DNA of 64,000 nt from JAGFIY01 sp964499285 (GTDB lineage Bacteria; Bacteroidota; Ignavibacteria; Ignavibacteriales; Melioribacteraceae), in NCBI GenBank assembly GCA_964499285.1, contig CAZCLA010000010.1, positions 1 through 64,000 on the forward strand, read 5' to 3'. The notes below the pieces were generated by a model. That model was given only the letters and a program-made list of their open reading frames with translations. It made no database searches and was not told where the DNA came from. Made by a program: the position numbers and the translations under genes. Shown in pieces: positions 53,164 through 62,575 of the stretch (positions are counted from its first letter, which is position 1; the number at the start of each line of letters is the position of its first letter).

Positions 53164-55672
53164 TTACTGCTCCAATTCTTCTAGAATAGCTTTTAATTTT
53201 TGAAGTGAGTTTTGCCAGTTTTCCTGCTTTGCTGTCTCTTTTTCAACTACATGTTTTGGAGCGTTATTCACAAATTTTTCATTCGATAATTTGGCATTAA
53301 CACCTTTCAATGCNNNNNNNNNNNNNNNNNNNNNNNNNNNNNNNNNNNNNNNNNNNNNNNNNNNNNNNNNNNNNNNNNNNNNNNNNNNNNNNNNNNNNNN
53401 NNNNNNNNNNNNNAATATTCATCTCTCCCCGGATATTTCTGAGAGATGTTACAACACTCTCAACAAAAGAGAATTTGCTTTCCGCTTCGGAATTAAATTT
53501 CGATTCGTCAAACTTTGGATAATCTGAAACGGAGATACTCTCGCTGCTTTTTCTTTTCTGAAGTAAATGCCAAATTTCTTCGGAGATGTAAGGCATAAAC
53601 GGGTGGATTATTTTCAGCATTTCTTCAAAGAGGTTCAAGGCTCTTGTGAGCACTGCAGATTTAACTTCATCGTTATCTGAATAAAGTCTGTTTTTCGAAA
53701 GTTCAACATACCAGTCGCAGAAGTCATGCCATACGTAGGAGTAAATTAGTTTTGTTGCGCTGTTAATATCAAACTTATCGAGCGCATCATCTACAAGTTT
53801 GATAGTTCTATTAAAGCGCGATATTATCCATTCATCAGTGAAATCTGTATGTTTATCAACAAGAGATTGATCAATTTTTATATTTTCTGCATTCATTAAA
53901 AGAAATCTTCCTGCATTCCATATTTTGTTTGCAAAGTTTCTCCCGATCTCACATTTTTCTGGACTGAATAGAACGTCCTGTCCCATCGGAGCGATATACA
54001 ATATAGTAAACCTCAATGCATCTGCTCCATATTCTTCAATTACATCCAATGGGTCGGGGGAGTTGCCGAGTGATTTGCTCATTTTTCTGCCTAGATCATC
54101 ACGGACAACGCTTGTAAAATAAACATCGCGGAAAGGAATTTTTTCAGCATTAGTATTACGATCGTCCATAAAATACATACCTGCAATAATCATTCGTGCA
54201 ACCCAGAAGAAAATAATATCGGGAGCTGTTACAAGAAGATTTGTGGGATAGTAATAATCCTTTTCCTCTTCAGTTAAGAAAACATCCTGTGCCCAAAGCC
54301 AGCTTGAAGCCCAAGTGTCAAGAACATCTTCCTCCTGCCGCCAATTCTCTTTATCCGCAGGCGGCTCAACTTCGCAGTAAATTTCTCCTGTTGTTATATG
54401 ATACCAAACCGGAATTTGATGTCCCCACCACAACTGTCGTGATATACACCAATCTTGAATGTTTGACATCCAGTGTTCGTAAGTTTTTATCCAATGATTC
54501 GGATGAAAGTTGATCAGTCCTTCCTTAACTACATTAAGAGCGGGAGGAGCAAGTTCGTCCATTTTCATAAACCATTGTTCGGACATGTATGGTTCAATCG
54601 GGACATTACCTCTATCTGAATAACCCACTTTATTTGTGTAGTCTTCAATTTTTTCGAGTAATTCAAGCTCTTCGAAACGACGCACCACTTTTTTTCGCAC
54701 TTCGAATCTGTCAATTTTTTGAAATTCTGCAGGCACGTTTTCGTTTGTTGTAGCATCGTCATTAAAGATGTTTATGAATTGAAGATCGTGACGTTTACCC
54801 ATTTCGTAATCATTTACATCATGAGCTGGAGTAATTTTAACAGCACCTGTGCCGAATTCCATATCTACATATTCATCTGCTATGATAGGAATTTCTCTTT
54901 CCGCAATCGGAAGTAACACTTTTTCCCCGATTAAATTCTTGTAACGATCGTCATTAGGATTAACAGCAACAGCGGTATCGCCCAGCATGGTTTCGGGTCT
55001 TGTTGTTGCAACAACAAGATATTTCGATTTATCTTCGAGAAGGGGATAACGAAAGTACCAAAGTTTTCCATTCACTTCTTTGTAAATAACTTCTTCGTCG
55101 GATATTGCAGATTTTGAAGCCGGGCACCAGTTTACCATTCTGTAGCCTTTGTAAATAAGCCCGTCTTTATAAAGTTTAACAAATGCTTCAATAACTTTTC
55201 CGTAATAATCGTCATCCATTGTAAAACGTTTGCGGTCCCAATCTAAACTTACACCAAGCTTTCGAAGCTGTGAGAAAATAATTCCGCCGTATTTCTCTGT
55301 CCACTCCCAGCAATGCTTTAAGAATTCTTCTCTTCCGATATCATACTTATCGATTCCTTGGTCTGCTAGATGTTTAATTACTTTTGTTTCGGTAGCAATT
55401 GAAGCATGATCAACTCCTGGAACCCAGCAAGCGTTGAATCCTTTCATTCTTTTATATCTAATAAATACATCCTGAATAGTATTGTTCAGAATATGACCCA
55501 GATGAAGCATACCTGTCACATTAGGCGGAGGAATTACTATTGTAAAAGGTTCTTTCGAATCATCAACTTCCGATTTAAAAAGTTTGTTCTCTTCCCAGTA
55601 TTTATACCACTTATCCTCAACCTCGTTCGGGCTGTATGTTTTAGGAATATTTGATAAGTTCCTTTCGTTCAT
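53164..55672 (-). CDS. valS: Valyl-tRNA synthetase, split by assembly gap
   Basis: Class Ia synthetase charging tRNA-Val. From the ATG at 55672 (preceded by AAGG; an in-frame TTG further upstream is less likely). HIGH-like motif NVTGMLHLGHILNN, editing domain in the middle, KMSKS (GRKMSKSLGNSPDPLDVI) and anticodon-binding helices. The N run at 53314-53413 removes part of the C-terminus; the last 49 codons (ALKGVNAKLSNEKFVNNAPK..., ending LKAILEELEQ) continue on the far side in another frame. About 802 residues are visible against roughly 870-880 usual, so the true gap is probably nearer 200-250 bp than 100. Confidence 0.95.
53314..53413. other. Assembly gap (100 N)
   Basis: Exactly 100 undetermined bases inside the 3' end of valS. 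Frames on either side do not match at this length. Confidence 0.97.
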
Positions 55673-55753
55673 CTGCTGCCTTATTTTTGAAAATGTAAGT
55701 GACAAATATAAATAAATTTGACTTGCGTTGAAGATCTGCTAAAACCTGTGGAT

Positions 55754-55787
55754 AAAAAAGAAGCTGTTAACTTTATTTAACAGCCTC
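55754..55787 (-). terminator. Terminator after the HAD phosphatase gene
   Basis: Stem GCTGTTAA (55763-55770) pairs with TTAACAGC (55777-55784) around CTTTAT. Read on the minus strand the stem is followed by a T run (the AAAAAA at 55754-55759), so it would end the transcript of the phosphatase and hsl genes before valS. Confidence 0.8.
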
Positions 55788-55830
55788 TTTCCTAAATAAT
55801 TTTTTAGTATGTAAGGATATGGTTTATTGC

Positions 55831-56466
55831 TTAGTCAACGATGTACAAATAATTTGGAATTTTTATTCTATATCCGGAATATTTTCCTTCTAAATCGCTC
55901 CACTGATCCCCAACAGTCGCAACTATATTGTAACCTTCTTCTTCAACTAATCTTATTCTTTCTCGCTCTTTGAATTCTCTTGAGCTAATCCCTCTTGTTG
56001 AAGCATTTCTACATATTAATGTATCGAAGTCTTTATAGCCTTCATCGACCAAGTTTTTATGTGTCGCATCGCAAGTGTTTTCGTAACGGCTTGTTAAGAA
56101 TATTATTTTAACTTTACGCTCCAAAAGGTAGTCGTATAGTTTTTTTACTTGGGGAATACTTTCTGCCATAGCCTCTTCAAGCCATTTATCCCAAATTTCT
56201 CTTTCCCAGCCGAAGTCGATTACTTTTATGTGTTCGTAGTTTGAAAGAGTAGTTTCATCTACATCAAATATTGCTGCTGCTCTTGGACCGAAACTCATTT
56301 TGTCAAGCTCGCTGATTGCGTCTTGAATTACTTCATAAGTTTCTATTCCGTAATGTCCTTCGTCATAATACTGTTCCACTTCCCTTTTATATTGATCCAA
56401 GTTTTTAGGGGCTGAGGAACAACCGAAAAATATCAATGTAAGTAATGCTAATAGTAATTTATTCAT
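55831..56466 (-). CDS. HAD-family acid phosphatase lipoprotein
   Basis: 211 residues. Lipoprotein signal with lipobox-like LTLIFFGC (Cys 16), so membrane-anchored outside the cytoplasm. The HAD class B acid-phosphatase (5'-nucleotidase e(P4)-like) motif I is AAIFDVDETTLSNY, motif II IFLTSRYE, and motif III/IV VATVGDQWSDLEG. It probably dephosphorylates nucleotides or other phosphomonoesters in the periplasm. It follows hslU by 17 bp and may be co-transcribed with the hsl genes. Confidence 0.9.
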   Translation of the reverse strand: MNKLLLALLTLIFFGCSSAPKNLDQYKREVEQYYDEGHYGIETYEVIQDAISELDKMSFGPRAAAIFDVDETTLSNYEHIKVIDFGWEREIWDKWLEEAMAESIPQVKKLYDYLLERKVKIIFLTSRYENTCDATHKNLVDEGYKDFDTLICRNASTRGISSREFKERERIRLVEEEGYNIVATVGDQWSDLEGKYSGYRIKIPNYLYIVD

Positions 56467-56483
56467 AATTGCGGCTTTCTTCG

Positions 56484-57866
56484 TTATAAAATATATTTAC
56501 TTAAATCTCGGTTCTTAACTATTGAGTCAAGCTTTTGTTTTACCATTTCGCCTGTTATAGTTAGTTTTTCTTCCGGAATTTTATCTGGCACTTCAAATAG
56601 AATATCTTCCAGCAATGTTGTCAAAATTGTATGAAGTCTTCTTGCCCCGATGTTTTCAACTTCGGCATTTACATGAGCTGCTGTGGAAGCAACCTCCTTA
56701 ATTGAGCCTTCATCAAACTCAAGTTCAACACCTTCCGTTTCAAGTAAGGCACAATACTGCTTAAGCAATGCATTATGAGGAATGGTTAGGATCTTAACAA
56801 AATCTTCTTCGGTCAGACTTTGTAATTCCACACGGATAGGAAATCTTCCTTGAAGTTCGGGAATTAAATCGCTCGGTTTGGCTACATGAAATGCACCCGA
56901 TGCTATAAATAGAATATGATCGGTCTTAACCACTCCGTACTTTGTGTTTACAGATGAACCTTCCACAATCGGGAGCAAATCTCTTTGGACACCTTCTCTT
57001 GAGACATCCGGACCTTGTGCTTTGTTCGAACCGCCGGCAATTTTGTCTATTTCATCAATAAAAACTATACCCGATTCCTGTACTCGTTTTACAGCCTCAC
57101 TTTGCACTGCATCCATATCTATTAATTTTTGTGCTTCTTCTTGCGTAATTATCCTACGTGCTTCTTTAATGGTTGTTTTTCTTTTCTTTTTCTTTTTAGG
57201 GATCATACTGCTCATAATTTCCTGTATGTTGATTCCCATATCATCCAAGCCGATTGGACCCATAACTTGCATTCCTACAGGAGAAGCTGTAATGTCAAAC
57301 TCTATAAGTTTGTCATCCATTTCTCCTTTATTAAGTTTTTCGCGCATCCATTCTCTTGTCTTTTCGTTTTGATAGTGTTCCTCTTCGGCAGATTCACTTA
57401 CTGCAGCTCCGGTAGGTTTTTTTACAGGAGGAATTAAAAGATCGAGAATTCTTTCTTCTGCAATTTTCTCTGCCTTTTCTTTTACGGATTCAGTTTTCTC
57501 TGCTTTTACCATGTTTACTGAAATTTCAGTCAGGTCACGAATCATAGATTCGACATCCCTTCCTACATATCCCACTTCGGTAAACTTTGATGCTTCCACT
57601 TTAAGGAAGGGAGCAGCAGCAAGACGCGCAAGACGTCTGGCGATTTCAGTTTTACCTACACCTGTGGGACCTATCAAAATTATGTTATTGGGCATAATCT
57701 CATCGCGAATATCCGAATCCACATTTTGTCTTCGCCATCTATTTCTTAATGCGATTGCCACTGCACGTTTCGCATCATCCTGCCCGATTATATATCTGTT
57801 TAATTCACTAACAATTTGTGACGGTGTTAAATTACCGTTTGTGCTTTTTTTAATTTCTGAGCTCAT
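56484..57866 (-). CDS. hslU: HslU ATPase subunit of the HslUV protease
   Basis: 460 residues. AAA+ Walker A IGPTGVGKTEIARRLA, the I-domain insertion (about 110-235, rich in charged and KKKKKRKTT), Walker B GIVFIDEIDKIA, sensor region GRFPIRVELQSL, and the C-terminal tail ending NRDLSKYIL that docks into HslV. It unfolds and feeds substrates to HslV. It lies 12 bp after hslV. Confidence 0.96.
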   Translation of the reverse strand: MSSEIKKSTNGNLTPSQIVSELNRYIIGQDDAKRAVAIALRNRWRRQNVDSDIRDEIMPNNIILIGPTGVGKTEIARRLARLAAAPFLKVEASKFTEVGYVGRDVESMIRDLTEISVNMVKAEKTESVKEKAEKIAEERILDLLIPPVKKPTGAAVSESAEEEHYQNEKTREWMREKLNKGEMDDKLIEFDITASPVGMQVMGPIGLDDMGINIQEIMSSMIPKKKKKRKTTIKEARRIITQEEAQKLIDMDAVQSEAVKRVQESGIVFIDEIDKIAGGSNKAQGPDVSREGVQRDLLPIVEGSSVNTKYGVVKTDHILFIASGAFHVAKPSDLIPELQGRFPIRVELQSLTEEDFVKILTIPHNALLKQYCALLETEGVELEFDEGSIKEVASTAAHVNAEVENIGARRLHTILTTLLEDILFEVPDKIPEEKLTITGEMVKQKLDSIVKNRDLSKYIL

Positions 57867-57878
57867 TATTACTTTTTC

Positions 57879-58421
57879 CTATTCTGCTAATTCTTCTACT
57901 GTTATGTTATCGTTTGTATAGATGCAAATTTCAGCTGCTGTTTTTAAGCTTTTCTCAACAATTTCTTTTGCGGATAGGTCACTGTATTCCTTCAACATTT
58001 TTGCTGCTGCAAGTGCGTACATTCCGCCGGAACCGATTGCTACAATTTTATCTTCCGGCTCAATTATATCACCGGTACCGGAGACAATAAAAGTCTTGTC
58101 CTTTGATATCACCGCAAGCATGGCTTCGAGCCTTCTTAGGTATTTATCCGTTCTCCAATCTTTTGCAAGTTCAACAATTGCACGATAGACATTACCTCCG
58201 TACTGTTCAAGTTTCTCTTCGAATCTTGAGAGAAGTGCAAAAGCATCGGCGGCAGATCCTGCAAATCCGCAAAGAACTTTACCATTGAACAAACTTCTTA
58301 TTTTAACCGAATTATGTTTTGCGACGGTGTTTCCGATTGTCACTTGTCCGTCGCCCCCAATAGCTGCTTTCCCTTTATGAATCAATCCCAGTATTGTTGT
58401 CGATCTAATTTTTTTACTCAC
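57879..58421 (-). CDS. hslV: HslV peptidase subunit of the HslUV protease
   Basis: 180 residues from a GTG start at 58421, preceded by a good GAGG site; an upstream ATG at 58469 would overlap the preceding gene by 41 bp. A short propeptide (about 7 residues) ends before the catalytic Thr of TTILGLIHKGKAAIGGDGQVT. Other landmarks: GFAGSAADAFALLSRFEEKL and SGTGDIIEPEDKIVAIGSGGMYALAAA. A threonine protease dodecamer in complex with HslU. Confidence 0.95.
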   Translation of the reverse strand: MSKKIRSTTILGLIHKGKAAIGGDGQVTIGNTVAKHNSVKIRSLFNGKVLCGFAGSAADAFALLSRFEEKLEQYGGNVYRAIVELAKDWRTDKYLRRLEAMLAVISKDKTFIVSGTGDIIEPEDKIVAIGSGGMYALAAAKMLKEYSDLSAKEIVEKSLKTAAEICIYTNDNITVEELAE

Positions 58422-58428
58422 TGTTGCC

Positions 58429-59049
58429 TCACTTGATAAAATTTTTAATTGGAAAAATTCTTGAAACATTCTTTCTATAATTGACGTAAGTTTCTCCGAA
58501 TTGTTCTACTAATTTTCGTTCCTCATAAATTGAACCGATATAAAAATAAATAATTATACAACTTAAAAATACAGCATAAAAAATATCCATTGTCGGTCTT
58601 GCGAGCAGGAATAATATTGAAAAGAGATAAACCGGATGTCTGCTGAATTTATAAGGTCCTTTTATTACAAGAGTTTTATGTTCGTCAAGTTCTGTTGTAT
58701 CATAAGTTCCGTTCAAATACCTTTGAATTTGTGATATACCCAAAAACTCTTTACCGTTGATGTATTTCAAAGTCCACAATAATCCGAAAACGCATAATAT
58801 TTGAATAACAAACATAACAATATCATATGGAAATATTAAATCGTAAATAACCTTATCTGGTTTGGGAGAGAGTTCAAAAATTGCTATAAAAATAATTATT
58901 GAAGAGAAATTGTAGAATATTCTGTAGAAAGCAATTTTGTCCCCGATTTTTTCAACGAGCTTTTTCTTTACTTCATTTGATGCTGTAATTGTATGTGTGA
59001 TACCGAATAGCAGAAAGAGTAAAACAACAATTAATAACTCAATAAACAA
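58429..59049 (-). CDS. Isoprenylcysteine-methyltransferase-like membrane protein
   Basis: 206 residues with about five hydrophobic segments. The C-terminal signature VIKGPYKFSRHPVYLFSILF followed by EERKLVEQFGETYVNYRKNV is that of the ICMT/NnrU/PEMT-like integral membrane methyltransferases (SAM-binding RHP-x-Y and the E...YRK pair). Substrate unknown. It lies between rpoN (1-bp gap) and hslV (7-bp gap). Confidence 0.87.
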   Translation of the reverse strand: MFIELLIVVLLFLLFGITHTITASNEVKKKLVEKIGDKIAFYRIFYNFSSIIIFIAIFELSPKPDKVIYDLIFPYDIVMFVIQILCVFGLLWTLKYINGKEFLGISQIQRYLNGTYDTTELDEHKTLVIKGPYKFSRHPVYLFSILFLLARPTMDIFYAVFLSCIIIYFYIGSIYEERKLVEQFGETYVNYRKNVSRIFPIKNFIK

Positions 59050-59050
59050 A

Positions 59051-60505
59051 TCAAAGTTCCTTGCGAAGACGTGCGACAGGAATCTTTAACTGCTCTCTAT
59101 ATTTTGCCACGGTTCTTCTTGCAATTTGAATTCCTTGTTCTTTAAGAAGTTTTGCAATTTTATCGTCACTGTAAGGTGATTTTTTGGATTCGTTGTCACA
59201 GATCTCCTTGATTAATTCCTTTATGTGCTTATTGGATATTTCATCACCGGAATCTGTTGAAAGTCCTTCACTGAAGAAATATTTAAGCTCATGAATTCCG
59301 ACTGGACTTTGGACGTATTTACCATTTACCACTCTGCTTATTGTCGATATATCCATTTGAATTTCATCGGCAATATCTTTGTAGATCATCGGTTTCAAAG
59401 CACGCGGTCCAAGTTCGAAGAAGAGATATTGTTTTTCAACTATGGCTCTCATTATTTTCATCAAAGTTTCGCGGCGCTGCTGAATGGATGCAATAAACCA
59501 TTTTGCTGATTCGAATTTTTCGCGAAGGAATTTATGTGCTTCTTTATCACGTTTGGATATGTTTCTTTTCCGCTTATTAGAATTTATCATTTCAAGATAG
59601 GTTTTACTTAATGTAACTGATGGAAGTGTTTTATCATTCAGTGTCACTATTAAATTATCATCAACTTTTTCTACTATAAAATCCGGAGTTATTTGATTTG
59701 CTTCAGCAGACTGAATGTTTCCCTCGCCGGGTTTCGGATTCAACTTTTGGATTATATCTAAAACCGATCTTAAAGTATCGCGCGTGAGATTTAAATCTTT
59801 TTGAACCGCATCATAGCGCTTGTTTATAAAATCCGTGAAGTGGTCTGTCAGGACTTGATCTGCTAAATAAGAATAGTAAGGATCGAAAGTAGAATTTCTT
59901 ATTTGAATCAAGAGACACTCTTGAAGATTTCTTGCTGCTATTCCGATAGGTTCAAAAAGTTGTATTCTTTGAAGTACTTTTTCTGCATCTTCTATTGTCA
60001 CTTGAACGTGGTCGAATAGATTGAGATTTTCAACAATTTTTTGTAGATCCTGTTTTAGATAGCCGTCATCTTCCAAACTTTCAATTATTGTCTCTCCGAG
60101 GATCATATATTCTTCGTTCCAATCGAGCATATGAAGTTGTTCGAATAAATAATCGGTAAGTGTTTCGCTTGAAGGGGCAACCGGCTCGCTTTTTTCTTCG
60201 TCGGGACTATAATTTATCTTATTATCTTCTATTTCAGAATCGTTCATTAAATCTTCAACATCAAACTCATCGTCGTTGGATTCAAATTCGTCATCAGTCG
60301 AATTATCTTCAGGAGATTCTTCTTTCTGTTCCTGTGTCATTTCCATTTCCTCAAGAAGAGTTTCTTCGAGGATTGGATTTAATTCCAATTCCGTTTTGAT
60401 TCTTTGTTCGAGAGCAATAGTATTTAACTGGAGCAGTTTTTGATATTGGATCTGCTGCGGCGAGAGTTTTTGAGTTTGTGAAAGTTTCTGATGCAGCGAA
60501 AGCAT
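59051..60505 (-). CDS. rpoN: RNA polymerase sigma-54 factor
   Basis: 484 residues. Gln/Leu-rich activator-contact Region I (LSLHQKLSQTQKLSPQQIQYQKLLQLN), acidic Region II (about 55-110), core-binding region, the DNA-binding HTH near PMIYKDIADEIQMDISTISRVVNGKY, and the RpoN box ARRTVAKYREQL near the C-terminus. It directs transcription from -24/-12 promoters with NtrC-type activators, one of which is encoded at 40221-41570. It begins directly after the DUF3109 gene, 0 bp apart. Confidence 0.96.
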   Translation of the reverse strand: MLSLHQKLSQTQKLSPQQIQYQKLLQLNTIALEQRIKTELELNPILEETLLEEMEMTQEQKEESPEDNSTDDEFESNDDEFDVEDLMNDSEIEDNKINYSPDEEKSEPVAPSSETLTDYLFEQLHMLDWNEEYMILGETIIESLEDDGYLKQDLQKIVENLNLFDHVQVTIEDAEKVLQRIQLFEPIGIAARNLQECLLIQIRNSTFDPYYSYLADQVLTDHFTDFINKRYDAVQKDLNLTRDTLRSVLDIIQKLNPKPGEGNIQSAEANQITPDFIVEKVDDNLIVTLNDKTLPSVTLSKTYLEMINSNKRKRNISKRDKEAHKFLREKFESAKWFIASIQQRRETLMKIMRAIVEKQYLFFELGPRALKPMIYKDIADEIQMDISTISRVVNGKYVQSPVGIHELKYFFSEGLSTDSGDEISNKHIKELIKEICDNESKKSPYSDDKIAKLLKEQGIQIARRTVAKYREQLKIPVARLRKEL

Positions 60506-61078
60506 TTATTCTTCTCCGTTAAGTTTTGATTTAAGATTTTTGTACCAATCGTTTCCGTAAGCACGGGAAAGAGATTCATTGCAGAAATCAATTACAGAAG
60601 TACCGAGCACCTCACCTTTTTCAATTGCTGGTCTGCATTCGTCATATTCTTCGAACCGGAGGATAGGACCTCCAAAATCCGAAACACGAATAGGAAAAAG
60701 ATGACACGAAATCGGCTTAATAAAATCAATTTCTCCGTTGTGAAATGCACGCTCAATAGCACATTTTGCAATTTGTTTATCGTAGTACACAAAAACACAT
60801 TCCTTATTTTCAATGCTTGCAGTCATTAATGTTCCGCTTTTTTTGTACCAGAATCCGGATTTTTCAATTTGTTTTTTGCTTCTTTCCGGCAAATATTTTG
60901 AAATCACCGGAAGATGTTGTTTAATGACTTCGATCTCATCTTCTGTTATTGGAGCACCGTACTCGCTTTCCATAGTGCAGCAAGCTCCTTTGCATTTTTC
61001 AAGATCGCAAACGAAATTTATTTTCCCAATTTCCTTAGGAACAGAAACACCGTTAATTTCAATAAATTTTTTACTCAT
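60506..61078 (-). CDS. DUF3109 cysteine-rich protein
   Basis: 190 residues with the DUF3109/YkgJ-like cysteine pattern: CDLEKCKGACCTMES, a middle CVFVYYDKQIAKCAIERAF, then CHLFPIRV and CRPAIEKGE with a late FCNES. The spacing suggests a bound metal or Fe-S cluster. Function unknown. First gene of the rpoN-ICMT-hslVU run, with which it is tightly packed. Confidence 0.87.
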   Translation of the reverse strand: MSKKFIEINGVSVPKEIGKINFVCDLEKCKGACCTMESEYGAPITEDEIEVIKQHLPVISKYLPERSKKQIEKSGFWYKKSGTLMTASIENKECVFVYYDKQIAKCAIERAFHNGEIDFIKPISCHLFPIRVSDFGGPILRFEEYDECRPAIEKGEVLGTSVIDFCNESLSRAYGNDWYKNLKSKLNGEE

Positions 61079-61166
61079 TAAATCTTGGAATAATTTTTGC
61101 TAAGATACGAATTTTGAGTGTTATAGCCAATCTTTTCTTAGATTTCAAAATAAAAACAGAGAAATT

Positions 61167-61937
61167 ATGTTCCGAAATGTGTTGATTACCGGTGCCTCCG
61201 AAGGCATCGGGAAAGGATTAGCAATTGAGTATTCCAAAACTGCTGAAAGGCTTTTTCTTGCAGCGAGACGTGTGGAATTATTAACTAAGCTAAAATCATC
61301 ACTTGCAGATAATCGCGCAGAGATTTTTATATTTCAATGCGATGTATCGAAAAAAGATGAAGTCGATAAAATGTTCGGCGAGATATATTCAAAATTCAGC
61401 AGTATTGATCTTGCAATCTTGAATGCCGGAATTTCAAGAAGAGTGGATATCGAAAATATGAATTCGAGTGAGTTTGTTGAAATTTTTCAAGTCAATGTAT
61501 TCGGAGCAGTTTATTGTGTCGAAAATTTACTACCTAAAATGATCGAGAATAAAAGCGGAAGAATAGTCGGAATATCGAGTCTTTCTGACAGCAGAGGATT
61601 TTCAAAAAGTGGTGCATATTGTTCAAGCAAAGCAGCCCTTACGATATATCTGGATGGATTAAGAACTGAGCTGAGAAAATTCGGAATATTAGTTCAAACA
61701 ATAAAGCCCGGATTTGTTAAAACCAGGATGACAGATAAAAACGAATTTAATATGCCGATGCTAATGTCCGTCGAAAAAGCCGTTAAGATAATTATTCGTG
61801 GAATCGAGAAGAACAAAGTATTTATTAGATTTCCAAAAACTATTGCTTTTATGAGTAGTTTAATTGGAATAATTCCCGCGCGTATTTATGATAAAATTTC
61901 AGAACTTGGTTACAGGCAATTGATCAAAAACAGATAA
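61167..61937 (+). CDS. Short-chain dehydrogenase/reductase
   Basis: 256 residues. Classical SDR: TGASEGIGKGLAIEY cofactor motif, LNAGIS, catalytic Ser in GISSLSDSRG and YCSSKAA (Tyr/Lys), then KPGFVKTRMTD. NADP or NAD preference and substrate are not clear, though R36-R37-type basic residues (AARRVELL) favour NADP. Transcribed alone and convergent with the DUF3365 gene (8-bp gap). Confidence 0.92.
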   Translation: MFRNVLITGASEGIGKGLAIEYSKTAERLFLAARRVELLTKLKSSLADNRAEIFIFQCDVSKKDEVDKMFGEIYSKFSSIDLAILNAGISRRVDIENMNSSEFVEIFQVNVFGAVYCVENLLPKMIENKSGRIVGISSLSDSRGFSKSGAYCSSKAALTIYLDGLRTELRKFGILVQTIKPGFVKTRMTDKNEFNMPMLMSVEKAVKIIIRGIEKNKVFIRFPKTIAFMSSLIGIIPARIYDKISELGYRQLIKNR

Positions 61938-61945
61938 TTGTTAGT

Positions 61946-62524
61946 TTATTCTGTCTTATCAACAATAATTTTCGATAACGAAAAAGCACCTCTAATATCA
62001 CCTTGTTTGAAACCCGTTGCAGTATCTCCGGGATAAAGTGCTTCGATCCTTATTGCGATTTCATCTTTTAAGTTCGAACCATGGCAAGTAAGACACACTG
62101 CATCAGTAGGTATGGCTTTCATAAATCTAAAGACTTGTGTTCCATCTTTCTCTACAACTTCCGATTGGACAAAACTATCCGGGTCTTCTCCCGATTCATT
62201 ATGTCTCTCAAACTCAAGAAGAATCGATTTTTCCCAATCATCGGGAGCGTTGTTTTTGTTTCTGACTTTTAACGATGTTCTTGAAATTAGCCAGCCGGAT
62301 TCTTGTGATAACTGTTCGGCAATCATAGGTGCTTTTTCATAACATACGGATATTGCATTTACCGCACCACCAGCACTCATTCCTTTAACTAATTCGGATT
62401 TCAAAGTTTTTCCAAATTCTTGTGCTAATTCTTTTGCTTCTTTATTTAACTGTTCTTCTTGGTTGGAGCTTAATGACAAAGTTATTAGCACCGAACCCAT
62501 GATTAATTTAATTATCGATATCAT
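61946..62524 (-). CDS. DUF3365 (Tll0287-like) c-type heme protein
   Basis: 192 residues. Signal sequence/N-terminal hydrophobic segment (about 1-20), then the DUF3365 domain with a heme attachment motif CLTCHG near residue 143. Proteins of this family are periplasmic heme redox or gas sensors. As a stand-alone protein it may be a small electron carrier or a sensor. The gene lies downstream of cdsA on the same strand. Confidence 0.87.
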   Translation of the reverse strand: MISIIKLIMGSVLITLSLSSNQEEQLNKEAKELAQEFGKTLKSELVKGMSAGGAVNAISVCYEKAPMIAEQLSQESGWLISRTSLKVRNKNNAPDDWEKSILLEFERHNESGEDPDSFVQSEVVEKDGTQVFRFMKAIPTDAVCLTCHGSNLKDEIAIRIEALYPGDTATGFKQGDIRGAFSLSKIIVDKTE

Positions 62525-62575
62525 TATAAAACCTCTTTTGTTTTTATTTGCAAATTACTTTAAGGAGGAATTATG

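Noticed and set aside
55673..55705. Upstream TTG start for valS
   Set aside because: The ATG at 55672 has a better ribosome site and gives the family-typical N-terminus.
57129..57437. Open frame opposite hslU
   Set aside because: It is a shadow of the HslU I-domain; no start signal and no recognisable domain.
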